The translations under genes were made by a program, and so were the position numbers. A stretch of DNA of 64,000 nucleotides, taken from positions 1 through 64,000 of the forward strand of contig NZ_LEKU01000003.1 of the NCBI RefSeq assembly GCF_009932355.1, read 5' to 3'. Shown here piece after piece: positions 1 to 8,928 of the stretch. This DNA comes from Riemerella anatipestifer_E (GTDB lineage: Bacteria; Bacteroidota; Bacteroidia; Flavobacteriales; Weeksellaceae). The notes under the pieces are model-generated. The model made no database searches, was not told the origin of the DNA, and was given only the letters and a program-made list of their open reading frames with translations. Each line of letters opens with the position of its first letter. Position 1 is the stretch's first letter.

Positions 1-98
1 ATTTTAGGTGTTCTTCTCTGATAACTAATCAGTTGATTTTCTGAAAAAAGTCCTAAAACTTCCAAAATTCTTTCATATATTTGCTCTATGTTGTTCAT
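1..98 (-). CDS. IS982-family transposase, N-terminal fragment (ISRa1-like)
   Basis: The minus strand opens at an ATG (98-96) and reads MNNIEQIYERILEVLGLFSE followed by NQLISYQRRTPK before leaving the window. This matches my memory of the N-terminus of IS982-type DDE transposases common in Riemerella anatipestifer (ISRa1). Only 32 codons are visible, so completeness cannot be judged. The element end should lie between 99 and about 150, but I could not define its terminal inverted repeat without the other end. It lies back to back with the secreted LRR gene at 358, so the insertion may contribute to that gene's upstream region. The family call rests on sequence recollection, not a search. Confidence 0.8.
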   Translation of the reverse strand, partial: MNNIEQIYERILEVLGLFSENQLISYQRRTPK

Positions 99-357
99 TT
101 ATATCGTTTTATAGCAAAAACAATATACTGATTTTCAGTCTAATAAACAACTCTTGTTTTTTTCATTTCATAATGCACAACGGGTTTTATATAGAAAAAA
201 CTTATATGCGTTAGAATTCTTCATAATATCTATCATTCACAATCAAACTACTGAACTTATTAAAACTGATATTTATCATAATATATCCTTTCGTAGGTAT
301 TTAATTTGGATTTTCTTTATCGTTATTTTTATTTTTACAAAATCTAAATAAGCAAAC

Positions 358-1476
358 ATGAAAAAATTATTACTTAGTGGATTAGTACTATCGCATATGG
401 TAGTTCTATCTCAAAATGTGAACATTCCTGATTCGGAATTCAAGCAAGCTCTCATTAAGCATTACCCCAAAATTGACACAAATGGCGATGGGGAAATTAG
501 CGTAACAGAGGCAGAAGCCCTAACTGATAGATTGGATTTATCAGATAAAAAAATCAACAATCTTACGGGATTAGAAGCCTTCAAAAATGTGGAAGAAATA
601 CAATTATACTACAATACAGGGAGCCTTACAGAAATAGACTTCAGTGGAAACAAAGCTCTAAAGAGAGTTTACTTAGAAGGGTCTAATATTTCTTCCATAA
701 ATATTAGTCAAAATACAGAATTGGAGGATTTAAACAGCTACTATAACAATCTAACTTCCTTAGACGTAAGCCAAAACACAAAGCTAAAGATTTTAAATTT
801 TGGCGACAACCAAATCAGTAATATAGACCTAAGCAAAAACCCAGAACTTATTACCTTAGATGGCTATAACAACCAACTAACTTCGCTAAACATAGATAAC
901 AATACAAAACTTACCAGCCTATCTTGCTACGGGAACAGCCTTACCAATATCAGCATTGATAAGAACCCCAAACTTGTAAGTGTAGATTTAAGCAATAATA
1001 AAATAGAAACTTTAGACGCCAGTAAAAATCCAGATTTGGTCAATTTATCTCTGGCAAGCAATAACCTCAATAGTCTAAACATTGCATTCGGAAGTTATGC
1101 TAATTTTTCGGGATTAGATATTACCAATAACCCTAACTTAACTTGTGTAAAAATTACCGAAGGCGAAAAAGTAAGTTCTACGTGGCAACAAGATAGTGGT
1201 GTAACCTATAATACAGATTGCGGTACTATGTCCACCTCCAACTTATCTTCTTCAAGCGATGATGTAACGCTTTATCCTAACCCTGTAAAAGATATTCTAT
1301 ACATTACTTCCAAGAAAACAGTTTCCGAAATAAACCTTTACGACGCTTCCGGAACGCTTATTTTATCCAATACCCACGGCAAAACTATTGACTTAAATCA
1401 CCTAAAAAAAGGAGTTTACCTCCTATCAATAAAAGTGGACGGAAAGATGATAACCAAAAAAATCATAAAACAATAA
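358..1476 (+). CDS. Secreted leucine-rich-repeat protein with type IX sorting domain
   Basis: 372 aa. The signal peptide is about residues 1-19. An EF-hand-like acidic loop (D40 to E51, DTNGDGEISVTE) follows, as found at the head of many bacterial LRR surface proteins. Irregular internalin-like LRR units with recurring L-x-x-L-x-L and N-x-x-L patterns fill about 60-275. Residues about 305-372 form a type A type IX secretion sorting domain (LYPNPVKD, then a GVYLLSI core and KKIIKQ end). The product is therefore expected to cross the outer membrane by T9SS and become surface-attached or released. The role is probably binding or adhesion; no enzymatic motif is visible. The gene stands alone between an IS fragment and a terminator. 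The ligand is unknown. Confidence 0.85.
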   Translation: MKKLLLSGLVLSHMVVLSQNVNIPDSEFKQALIKHYPKIDTNGDGEISVTEAEALTDRLDLSDKKINNLTGLEAFKNVEEIQLYYNTGSLTEIDFSGNKALKRVYLEGSNISSINISQNTELEDLNSYYNNLTSLDVSQNTKLKILNFGDNQISNIDLSKNPELITLDGYNNQLTSLNIDNNTKLTSLSCYGNSLTNISIDKNPKLVSVDLSNNKIETLDASKNPDLVNLSLASNNLNSLNIAFGSYANFSGLDITNNPNLTCVKITEGEKVSSTWQQDSGVTYNTDCGTMSTSNLSSSSDDVTLYPNPVKDILYITSKKTVSEINLYDASGTLILSNTHGKTIDLNHLKKGVYLLSIKVDGKMITKKIIKQ

Positions 1477-1497
1477 ACTACTAAAAATAGAATATCG

Positions 1498-1533
1498 AAA
1501 AAGCCGTTGTAACATTTGTTACAGCGGCTTTTT
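1498..1533. terminator. Bidirectional intrinsic terminator
   Basis: AAAAAGCCG and CGGCTTTTT flank an extended stem (TGTAACA / TGTTACA) with a two-base loop and one mismatch. A/T tracts on both sides let it work in both directions. It lies between the convergent LRR gene and the last gene of the iron-capture operon. Confidence 0.85.
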
Positions 1534-1577
1534 CATTAAAATATTATTTTCCATAAAACCAACCTATCTCCAACCGC

Positions 1578-3839
1578 CTACAGCTTCATTTCCAAAGTGA
1601 AATAATATTGGCGAGGAGCGGAAGGAATAATCCCTGGCCCTGGATACCCTGTGGCTCTTCGGGTAAAATAGACTTCATTCAGTACATTATTCACACCTGT
1701 TTCCAATCGGAGATTAGGCGTGATGCAGTACGAAAAAGAGGCATCTAATAGCTTATAAGCCGGTATGCTCCCTCGTATCCCCCACAGATGATCTGTTTTA
1801 TCCGTAGGTTCATTAGTTGCCGTGGTAAATTGCTCCGACATATAGGTAAACAAAAGGCTTCCCAAAAAGTTACGGTACCCAAAGTTAAGCCCCGATTTTA
1901 AATTGACTTTGGGTACATATTCCACACGGTTGCCCTTAATCCCAGGTATCTCAGACTTTACATATTGAGAATGCGTGAGTGCTGTATTAAAAAACAAATT
2001 CCATTTCCAATGTTGCAAATTCCCTAAAAGAAGTTGGTTGATATTTACGTCTACCAACGATTCTAACCCCGCAATAAATGCCGCTCCTACATTAGTTCGT
2101 ACCTTTGCTACATCGGAGAACAAGCCTTCCCTTTTTCTAAAAACATTATCTATTCTGTTATTATACCACAATCCAAACATATTGATGTCGTAAGACAGTG
2201 TATTTTTCCAATTCCCTCTTATCCCCAAATCTCCCGTATAGCCTGTTTCGTCCTTAATGTTGGGGTCTATCACTTGGGAATTATTTTCTACTCTAATATC
2301 ACTAAAGGTTACAGAGCGGTAATTTTGGGACAAGTTAGTGTAAAATTCAAACGCTTTGGTAGGCTTATAAGAAACACCCAACCCAAATAGTGCGAAATTC
2401 CTTTGGCGTTTCTCTTGTTCTTCAAAGCGTTTGTTATAGATTACATTTCCTGCATTATCTTCTATCACCCTTTGGTACGCCCCATCTGCACCAGTATCTA
2501 TAAACTCCCAACGCACACCAGGAACTACCGACCAAGAAGCTCCCAACTTAAATATATTCTCTGAAAACACCGCTATATTTCGGTTAGGATAGCTATAATC
2601 CGACTGAAAGAAATAGTTTTTATTAGTCTGGTCAAAGTTAAAATCTGCCCCAGAAAAAGCACTTCCCGGTCCTTGCTTCCCCGAGTTTTGAGCTTTATAA
2701 TATTTACCTCCTACCAAAAAAGTATGGTTTTTATTCCCATATTGTTGCAGGAACCTTGCTTCTACTCCCCAATTCTTAAAATCTCCTGTAATCAAATCCC
2801 GTGTAGCCCCTTCATAATCCACATCTGCAACTCTGGACGGACGATACCCTAAAGAATAACGGGACGCTCCCAAGCCAAACCCACTTAAACTTAATTTGGC
2901 CCGAGGGGTAAACTGATGCTTTAATGACACATTCCAAAGGTTCCAGTCCACTTTAAACCAATTTCTTGCTCGGTTGCTTTGATAAGGATTTTGGTAGAAC
3001 TGAAAATCGGTAAGCCCCCCAGGTTGATGTGCCAAATAATTAAAACGGGTAAACTCCGTACTGATACTTGTTTGAGGCGTTATCTCATAGTTTAAATGAA
3101 CATAAAAGTTTCTGGCATTATATTCCGAATTTTCTTGAAATCCGTCCCCTTGCTTATAATTAAAAAAGGTATAATAAGACCACTTGCCCACCGTTCCGCT
3201 CAAAGCATTGAAACTCGTATAAGTATTAAAACTTGCATAAGTATTCCTGCTGATAAGCTCCAACGGTTGTGTTTTAGTTGGCGTTTTTAGTTTAAAATTA
3301 AGCAACCCTCCGAACTGTGTCCCGTATTGCAACGAAGCCGCTCCTCTCACCACCTGAATCTCCTCCAATGCCTCTGCAGGCGGTGTATAATAACTCTCTG
3401 GATAACCTAATACATCGGCACTAATATCGTACCCATTCTGTCTGGTGTTAAAGTTAGCAGAACGGTTAGGATTAAGCCCTCTCCCTCCTATGTTGAGCTG
3501 AAGCCCCCCGTCGTTACTATCAAAAACATTAACGCCCGATACTTGGGAAAAGACCTGTCTGGGATTATTAAGGGCTTTATTAGCCAACTTTAAATCCATT
3601 AGCACTACTTCCGTTTTTTTGGCGGCAAAGATGCTTGTGCCTTCCACTTCCCTCAATTTTCTGGATTCAAAGGCTTCCAGCTTTCTTTTAACCAGTTCTA
3701 CCTCCTGTATATCCTTGATTCTTTCTTTGTGTTGAGCATTCAAAAATAATGGTGCGGTAAGCAATGCGATGTTACAAGCCTTTAATAACGTCGTTGAAAG
3801 GCAATAGCCATTTCTTTGGTAAAAATGATTCTTCTTCAT
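1578..3839 (-). CDS. TonB-dependent outer-membrane receptor (FecA-like)
   Basis: 753 aa. A signal peptide ends near LFLNAQ (about residue 36). A TonB-box-like DIQEVEL stretch follows, then a plug domain at about 80-187 (NIGGRGLNPNR, then EEIQVVRGAASLQYG) and a 22-strand-type barrel to the C-terminal aromatic-rich strand. There is no carboxypeptidase-like N-terminal domain. It resembles receptors for ferric citrate and other iron complexes. It is the last gene of the ten-gene operon, and its ATG lies 68 bases inside the upstream HTTM gene, which implies translational coupling. The ligand is inferred to be an iron complex from the imelysin and SusCD context; the sequence alone does not fix it. 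Confidence 0.85.
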   Translation of the reverse strand: MKKNHFYQRNGYCLSTTLLKACNIALLTAPLFLNAQHKERIKDIQEVELVKRKLEAFESRKLREVEGTSIFAAKKTEVVLMDLKLANKALNNPRQVFSQVSGVNVFDSNDGGLQLNIGGRGLNPNRSANFNTRQNGYDISADVLGYPESYYTPPAEALEEIQVVRGAASLQYGTQFGGLLNFKLKTPTKTQPLELISRNTYASFNTYTSFNALSGTVGKWSYYTFFNYKQGDGFQENSEYNARNFYVHLNYEITPQTSISTEFTRFNYLAHQPGGLTDFQFYQNPYQSNRARNWFKVDWNLWNVSLKHQFTPRAKLSLSGFGLGASRYSLGYRPSRVADVDYEGATRDLITGDFKNWGVEARFLQQYGNKNHTFLVGGKYYKAQNSGKQGPGSAFSGADFNFDQTNKNYFFQSDYSYPNRNIAVFSENIFKLGASWSVVPGVRWEFIDTGADGAYQRVIEDNAGNVIYNKRFEEQEKRQRNFALFGLGVSYKPTKAFEFYTNLSQNYRSVTFSDIRVENNSQVIDPNIKDETGYTGDLGIRGNWKNTLSYDINMFGLWYNNRIDNVFRKREGLFSDVAKVRTNVGAAFIAGLESLVDVNINQLLLGNLQHWKWNLFFNTALTHSQYVKSEIPGIKGNRVEYVPKVNLKSGLNFGYRNFLGSLLFTYMSEQFTTATNEPTDKTDHLWGIRGSIPAYKLLDASFSYCITPNLRLETGVNNVLNEVYFTRRATGYPGPGIIPSAPRQYYFTLEMKL

Positions 3840-5145
3840 TAGTTAAATCTACATTAGGGTTAATATACAACTGGCTTCTCCTACCATTGAGAGCCACATA
3901 CACCTCGGCATAGACCTTGGCGTTTTTTACACCTTTTTCCCTTTCAAAATAATCCTTTAAAAAGTGGGCGTATTCTAAAATAAAATCAGGTTGAAAAGCC
4001 ATCTGCTTTTCTTGTGTAGGGGTGAGAAAATCCGAATTTTCCACTCGGTAATATTCCTTAGTTTTAGGATTATAGACTTTAAACTCTGCATAACCGCCCT
4101 TTTCCATCAGCATCACTCGCCAAGAAAATCTAAAGCCCTCCTCCGTCCAGAACAATTCCCCCGGATAAAGCAAATACCGCCAAGGCAGTAACACTTGAAC
4201 GGTAAAAAATAAAACCAAAATCCCACAGATAGGTTTCTTGAAATACGGCGCATATTGGTAAACCTTGCCATTAAAGTAAGCTTTAAAATCCCATTTGAAA
4301 CAAGAGTACAGCCTGTACCAAAACTTCTGATGCCATTCGGAAGAAAAGTAAATCGTAGCTCCAAACATCATCACAAAAGGAAAAATACCAATAGGAAACA
4401 ACCACCAAGTGAGCGTATGAAAGACTACCACACTCCCAAATGCCCAGCCTCTGGTTTTACGAGATAATAGTAAAAAAGGAATACTCAAATCATACAATGC
4501 TCCTGCCCAACTGAACAAATAGGCGGTTATAGTTTTATCCATGAAACCACCTATCAGCGGAAGATGAAACTTTGAAGCCAACCATAACTTGAGCGGCATT
4601 GCTTCCAATAGCCAATCAGAATTGAGCTTACACACTCCCGCATAGAAATAAACCAAGCCTACCAGAAACTTAATGGCGTTAATCGTCCATACTGGAACAA
4701 ACTCTCTTTTCTTTTTGGGATTGGCTTCCGCATCGGCAGAGAAAGCCACGTTCATCGGTAAAAATATCAACAAAAAGCTCAAAATACTGATAAAGTAATA
4801 ATGGTTAAGATAATTGGTCTTATCCATAAGTTCGATGTAAGTAAACGAAAGGAAAAAACCAACGATTGCCATTCGGTAATACCGCCCCACCATTACTAAA
4901 AAAGCCATTAGCCCCGCAAACAAAAATAAAGCGTAGGTATAATTCCCCAGAGGTTTTACCCACTGAAAACCGTAATAACTAAAGAAAAAACGAGGTTCTA
5001 TATACAGACGCTCTATCCAACCGTACAGAAAAAAACGAGCGATGCTTACCAGCATTAGCAATCCAAAAAACAGCCTATAAGTCCCCAAAATGGCAGAACT
5101 TACAGGCTTTTTAAAATACTGATATTTCCAGTCTTTAATCTCCAT
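3772..5145 (-). CDS. HTTM domain multi-pass membrane protein
   Basis: 457 aa. The N-terminal 320 residues hold several hydrophobic segments typical of the HTTM (horizontally transferred transmembrane) family related to vitamin K-dependent gamma-carboxylase. The W/Y-rich text (KPLGNYTYALFLFAGLMAFLV, AIKFLVGLVYFYAGVCKLN) is characteristic. The C-terminal about 110 residues look soluble. The family is often found beside imelysin-like lipoproteins and TonB receptors in Bacteroidota, as here. The gene overlaps the upstream imelysin gene by 11 bases and the downstream receptor gene by 68, so the three are likely translated together. Location is the inner membrane; its biochemical activity in iron uptake is not known. 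Confidence 0.8.
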   Translation of the reverse strand: MEIKDWKYQYFKKPVSSAILGTYRLFFGLLMLVSIARFFLYGWIERLYIEPRFFFSYYGFQWVKPLGNYTYALFLFAGLMAFLVMVGRYYRMAIVGFFLSFTYIELMDKTNYLNHYYFISILSFLLIFLPMNVAFSADAEANPKKKREFVPVWTINAIKFLVGLVYFYAGVCKLNSDWLLEAMPLKLWLASKFHLPLIGGFMDKTITAYLFSWAGALYDLSIPFLLLSRKTRGWAFGSVVVFHTLTWWLFPIGIFPFVMMFGATIYFSSEWHQKFWYRLYSCFKWDFKAYFNGKVYQYAPYFKKPICGILVLFFTVQVLLPWRYLLYPGELFWTEEGFRFSWRVMLMEKGGYAEFKVYNPKTKEYYRVENSDFLTPTQEKQMAFQPDFILEYAHFLKDYFEREKGVKNAKVYAEVYVALNGRRSQLYINPNVDLTNEEESFLPKKWLLPFNDVIKGL

Positions 5146-6298
5146 CGGTATCCATATAAGAAATGGTGATATTGAGCGATTGTGCCATATCCACTTTCAG
5201 TTTAGAAACATTCTGCTGAAGACTGAAATAGGCATTTTTCATTTGAGCCAAATCTTGGGTTATTTGGATTTTAAGGTTAGGATTAAGAGCTTCTATATTT
5301 TTTATGGCTTCCTCAAACTGACGGACAATGTCTTGTGATAAAGTCTTGTGATGAGCATTTTTGGTCGCCATATAGTCTATATAATGTTGTAGCGACTTGC
5401 CACTTTTACCGTTAATCCCTTTGCCTTGAAAAAATTCCAGCATTGCTTTCGTTCCCAAGAGGGCGTACGCTCTACTGTACTGGGGAGCAAACTGGCTTTC
5501 TATCAAATGAGGTTTAGGAGCTTCGCTTTGTGCCAGAAACATCGGCGTTAAAACACCTGATGGATAACCTATCTTAGCTGCACGAAGATTTTTCTCATAA
5601 TACTGCACATAAGCATTTACCATTAGACTGATGCTTCCTGAAGCGTTGCTATCCGTATTTTCTACAAATTTGTTTCGGTAACCGCCCTTCCAATCTGCTA
5701 AAACTTCGGTAGCCGATTTTAAAATTTCCGCAGACAACGCCGATAAATAAGCCTTATAAGCCGCTGCCTCTTGCCCCGAAGTGTATTCCATTAAAATAGC
5801 GTTATCTTCGGACTCCAAGCCATTCACCAAATAATCTATCGCAGGAAGCCCTTGGGCTATTTTACCCCCCTGAATTTCCGAAAGTTGACGGAAATTATAG
5901 TTGTGGTCTTTCGCATTTTGTTTTATCCGTTCCGTATTGGTAGGGTAGGTATTCACCCTATACAGAAAATTCATAGAAACTTCTTCCGCCTTACCCAAAC
6001 GATAAAAACCAATATACTGGTAGGCTTCGTAAGTCTTATTAAGTGCTTCTCTCACCTCAGTTAGATGAGTTTGATTGGGCTCTTGCGCAAACGCTTTAAT
6101 CTTTGTATCCAAATTGGTCGCCTCATCTTTAAACTTTTCCGTATAGGGAATGATAAAGTTATCTGCCCAATGCCTGAGCATTTCTTTTCGGTCAAATCCA
6201 TCGTCCACCTTTGCGTTTTCCGTAGGGGAATCGTTACCGCCACAAGAAAACAATACCAAACAAAAGAGTGCTGAAAAAAATAGTTTAAAATAATTCAT
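5135..6298 (-). CDS. Imelysin-family (peptidase M75-like) lipoprotein
   Basis: 387 aa. The lipoprotein signal ends at LVLFSCGG (Cys about 19). Imelysin-like features include LPAIDYLVNG at about 153 and a late helical core (YALLGTKAMLEFFQGKGINGKSG). Imelysins are bacterial iron-regulated periplasmic or surface proteins (ICMP, IrpA, EfeO relatives). The canonical GxHxxE motif is replaced by a GLPAIDYL-type sequence, as in IrpA-like members. Its place between a type IX cargo gene and HTTM/TonB receptor genes supports a role in iron binding or relay. Peptidase activity is not supported for this family in general. Confidence 0.85.
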   Translation of the reverse strand: MNYFKLFFSALFCLVLFSCGGNDSPTENAKVDDGFDRKEMLRHWADNFIIPYTEKFKDEATNLDTKIKAFAQEPNQTHLTEVREALNKTYEAYQYIGFYRLGKAEEVSMNFLYRVNTYPTNTERIKQNAKDHNYNFRQLSEIQGGKIAQGLPAIDYLVNGLESEDNAILMEYTSGQEAAAYKAYLSALSAEILKSATEVLADWKGGYRNKFVENTDSNASGSISLMVNAYVQYYEKNLRAAKIGYPSGVLTPMFLAQSEAPKPHLIESQFAPQYSRAYALLGTKAMLEFFQGKGINGKSGKSLQHYIDYMATKNAHHKTLSQDIVRQFEEAIKNIEALNPNLKIQITQDLAQMKNAYFSLQQNVSKLKVDMAQSLNITISYMDTDGD

Positions 6299-6308
6299 TA
6301 CGACTGTT

Positions 6309-7070
6309 TTATAATCTTATTTTTTTACTGAATGCCCCTTTATCTGTTTCTACCAACACCAAATAAATACCGTGAGGTAAAGCCGACAAAGTTATCCTAT
6401 CATTGGAGCTCACCGTTTTTGTAACATATAATTGTCCTCCAACGCCATATATTTTAATAGTTACGGGTTTGGTTGTAAAAACTTGGAGTTCCTTTCCTTG
6501 GGTATGGAGCTGTACTTCTTTTTGCGAAGACCACTCTTGGGTTCCCAAACTTCCCTGCTTATAAAATTTGAAATCGTCTAATCGGATTACTTCCGAGCCA
6601 CTCCCCGAAGTATTGAGGTTAATGTAAAATCCTGCTGCACCCTCTGGGGCAACAAATTCTTTTTCTACCTTTTCCCATTGTCCGAAATTAGTGGTAGAAT
6701 GCGTATAATCATCTCCGTTTGCTATTAAAGTTGCTCTATCCGCATCTCTCCATCTAAAACGATGAATCGCCTGTCTGCCTGCCCCCACGGAGTACACATA
6801 ATAGCTCAGAATATACTTCTGACCCGCTTCAATCCCTTGCTTCAATTCAAATTCTATATTCTTACCATAACCTAACTCTGCACTGTAAGTACCTTCTTTT
6901 GGAGTATTGGAAGACTGTATAGCATTACCTTTCCAATCTTTAGGATAATATCTGCAATTCCCTAAGTAGCAACTGCTACTCCATTGCTCCAGACTTGAGT
7001 TGGTTATCAGGTTTTGAGAAAATAATAATGAGGAGCTTAGTACCCCTATGGTTAGTAAAAACTTTTTCAT
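6309..7070 (-). CDS. Type IX-secreted protein with carbohydrate-binding-like domain
   Basis: 253 aa. The signal peptide is about 1-18 (SSLLFSQ). Residues about 20-175 look like a jelly-roll carbohydrate-binding-type module (NLITNSSLEQW start, YILSYYVYS, then IRLDDFKFY end). Residues about 185-253 are a type A T9SS sorting domain (IKIYGVGGQLY, LPHGIYLVLVE, KKIRL). It is therefore predicted to be surface-exposed or released. It sits inside the iron-capture operon, 10 bases upstream of the imelysin gene, so it may bind a host glycoprotein such as transferrin; that substrate is inference. Four cysteines cluster within the first 50 mature residues. Confidence 0.8.
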   Translation of the reverse strand: MKKFLLTIGVLSSSLLFSQNLITNSSLEQWSSSCYLGNCRYYPKDWKGNAIQSSNTPKEGTYSAELGYGKNIEFELKQGIEAGQKYILSYYVYSVGAGRQAIHRFRWRDADRATLIANGDDYTHSTTNFGQWEKVEKEFVAPEGAAGFYINLNTSGSGSEVIRLDDFKFYKQGSLGTQEWSSQKEVQLHTQGKELQVFTTKPVTIKIYGVGGQLYVTKTVSSNDRITLSALPHGIYLVLVETDKGAFSKKIRL

Positions 7071-7106
7071 TTTTTTAATAGTTTTTAGGTTGATTAGTGT
7101 TTATTT

Positions 7107-8270
7107 TTAAATTTCATTGACTTTAAATCCGAATTTATCTGCTATCTGTTTGGACAAATTAAGTAGTGAACCTTTAGTACTTTCATCTGCCGCTAAGCGG
7201 TCCACGTCCCAAAAGCCGTGTTCTCCCCTAAATTCGGCTAAAATCCGATTGATTTCCGCTGGTGATAAATAAGACGAACCGTCTTCTTTTCTTGCAACAT
7301 TAAGGGCGTAGATGAAGCCATAAGCCTCCGACAAACCGTGAAATGCATTTCGAACATCTTCTCTTAAATCTGGAATACCTTTCTTAAGATAATAAATAGC
7401 TCTGGCCGCAAAGAGTTTGTTTAATTCGCTTCTTATAATGGCTGCTTGTTTTTTCATTTCGGTATAGTCTTTATCCACTACCGCTTTTCTTCCTTTATAG
7501 AACGCTGTGTAAACTCTTTCGTCTATCCCCGCCAGAAACGGCATATCTTTAGTTTCTTTCTCCAAATAATTGGCAATAAACAACGGCGTAAACTTAGAGT
7601 TTTCTCTTCCCATATACGCATAAGCCCTATCCCAATGATGCTCTAAAGCCGTGTATCTCTTCCCAGTAACCATCACTAAGTTGCTGTTATCTTTTTGTAA
7701 TTGGGCATCGCCAAGGACTTCTTCCCCTAAATGCTGATTGAGTACTTGGTCTAACAAAGCCACTCCCATAAGTGCTTTTTGCAATACTTGCCCCGTTTCT
7801 ATACCGTAAGCATCTACATATCTTCGTTCTTCTTCGTACCCAATGAACCCTGCTTGACCTTTTTTAGCTTCCAATCCGCTATTATCTGATATGGCTTTCA
7901 ACTCACCAAACATTACCTCTATTTCGTTGCGAACTGCCGTTTGTAAAGCTGTTTTGGAGGCATAATAACTGGAAGCTGCCGTAATATCTTTCATACTCAA
8001 AGCGTAAACACTTCCCTTCCTTTCGTAATAATTTCTGGATTGAGAACTGGCGATTTTCATTCCGTTATCCAACAAATAAAACAAGTCTATCATTTCTTTT
8101 CCTGTTTCCAAATCTACTGTGGAGAGACCGTTTCTTGAAAATTTGTACTCGTAAGACTCTTTAGTAACGGGCGGAAGAACCGAAGGCGTTTCCACTCCAG
8201 AAGTTTCTCTTGAACAAGAGGTAAAACACAATGCAGAAAGCATTAAAGCTAAAATAATTTTATTTTTCAT
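7107..8270 (-). CDS. DUF4856 domain lipoprotein
   Basis: About 387 aa from the ATG at 8270, which gives a compact lipoprotein signal (MKNKIILALMLSALCFTSCS); an in-frame ATG at 8288 would add six residues. The text YKFSRNGLSTVDLETG after the lipobox is the hallmark I associate with DUF4856, an imelysin-like helical family found in Bacteroidota iron loci. The remainder is helical, with no cofactor motif I recognise. It is co-transcribed with the imelysin-like gene, which suggests a paired role at the cell surface or periplasm in handling iron or its carrier. The function is not established. Confidence 0.8.
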   Translation of the reverse strand: MKNKIILALMLSALCFTSCSRETSGVETPSVLPPVTKESYEYKFSRNGLSTVDLETGKEMIDLFYLLDNGMKIASSQSRNYYERKGSVYALSMKDITAASSYYASKTALQTAVRNEIEVMFGELKAISDNSGLEAKKGQAGFIGYEEERRYVDAYGIETGQVLQKALMGVALLDQVLNQHLGEEVLGDAQLQKDNSNLVMVTGKRYTALEHHWDRAYAYMGRENSKFTPLFIANYLEKETKDMPFLAGIDERVYTAFYKGRKAVVDKDYTEMKKQAAIIRSELNKLFAARAIYYLKKGIPDLREDVRNAFHGLSEAYGFIYALNVARKEDGSSYLSPAEINRILAEFRGEHGFWDVDRLAADESTKGSLLNLSKQIADKFGFKVNEI

Positions 8271-8305
8271 AATTAAACTTTTTATCATTTATCAAGTTAT
8301 TTTTA

Positions 8306-8914
8306 CTACGGTAAAATGATTTTTTCGCAGTAAGGTGTAAGCTCTGTAAAACCGTCCGAATAAACCGATGTTTCGTATTTAATAACGGGAGAAACCACTA
8401 TCCCATCGTCCGATTTGGCTTGAATACTCGCATTGAGGGAGAATAAATCATACCCACCCCCGTGGACGGAAAGATAAAGCGGATACCCTGATTTGACTTT
8501 AAATTTAATTTCGTATTCCTTGCCTTCTTCTATGGTTGGAGGTGTTCCTCTATTATCTTTGTAGCTTCGTAAAACCACCAATTTTTTATCCGCTCCCACA
8601 TACTTCAAATCAAATTGGGACATTTTCTGTCCTAAAGGAAAGGTCTGCTGCTCTGTGTATTTAAACTTTAGTGTTACAGTATAATCTCTAAGGTCTTGGT
8701 CTATATCGACCCCTGGATAAACAAAATTAAGTTCGGTTTCCGTAGGCTCACAGACCGTAGGAGTCATATTGGTATAATCTATATTGGGTTTATCAATTTT
8801 ACCTTTGTTTGGAAATAAAGCGTGATAGTCTTCTTCTGGCAAATCGGCAACTCTTTCGTTACACGAAAATAAAATAACAACAAGCAAACTCCACAAATAA
8901 GTTATTTTTTTCAT
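8306..8914 (-). CDS. Lipoprotein of unknown family in iron-capture operon
   Basis: 202 aa. The lipoprotein signal is VVILFSCNE (Cys 18). The mature part is beta-rich (alternating TVTLKFKYTEQ, YEIKFKVKSG, PLYLSVHGGGYDLF) and probably forms a beta-sandwich; four further cysteines could form disulfides. I do not recognise the family. It is spaced 14-17 bases from DUF4302 and DUF4856 lipoprotein genes, so it is part of the same operon. By analogy with SusE/SusF-type accessory lipoproteins it may sit on the cell surface and bind the host ligand; that is inference. Confidence 0.65.
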   Translation of the reverse strand: MKKITYLWSLLVVILFSCNERVADLPEEDYHALFPNKGKIDKPNIDYTNMTPTVCEPTETELNFVYPGVDIDQDLRDYTVTLKFKYTEQQTFPLGQKMSQFDLKYVGADKKLVVLRSYKDNRGTPPTIEEGKEYEIKFKVKSGYPLYLSVHGGGYDLFSLNASIQAKSDDGIVVSPVIKYETSVYSDGFTELTPYCEKIILP

Positions 8915-8928
8915 AAGATTAGTATTTT

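Noticed and set aside
154..351. 65-aa plus-strand frame upstream of the LRR gene
   Set aside because: It is AT-rich, Phe/Ile-biased, has no family resemblance, and lies in the region between an IS end and the next gene.
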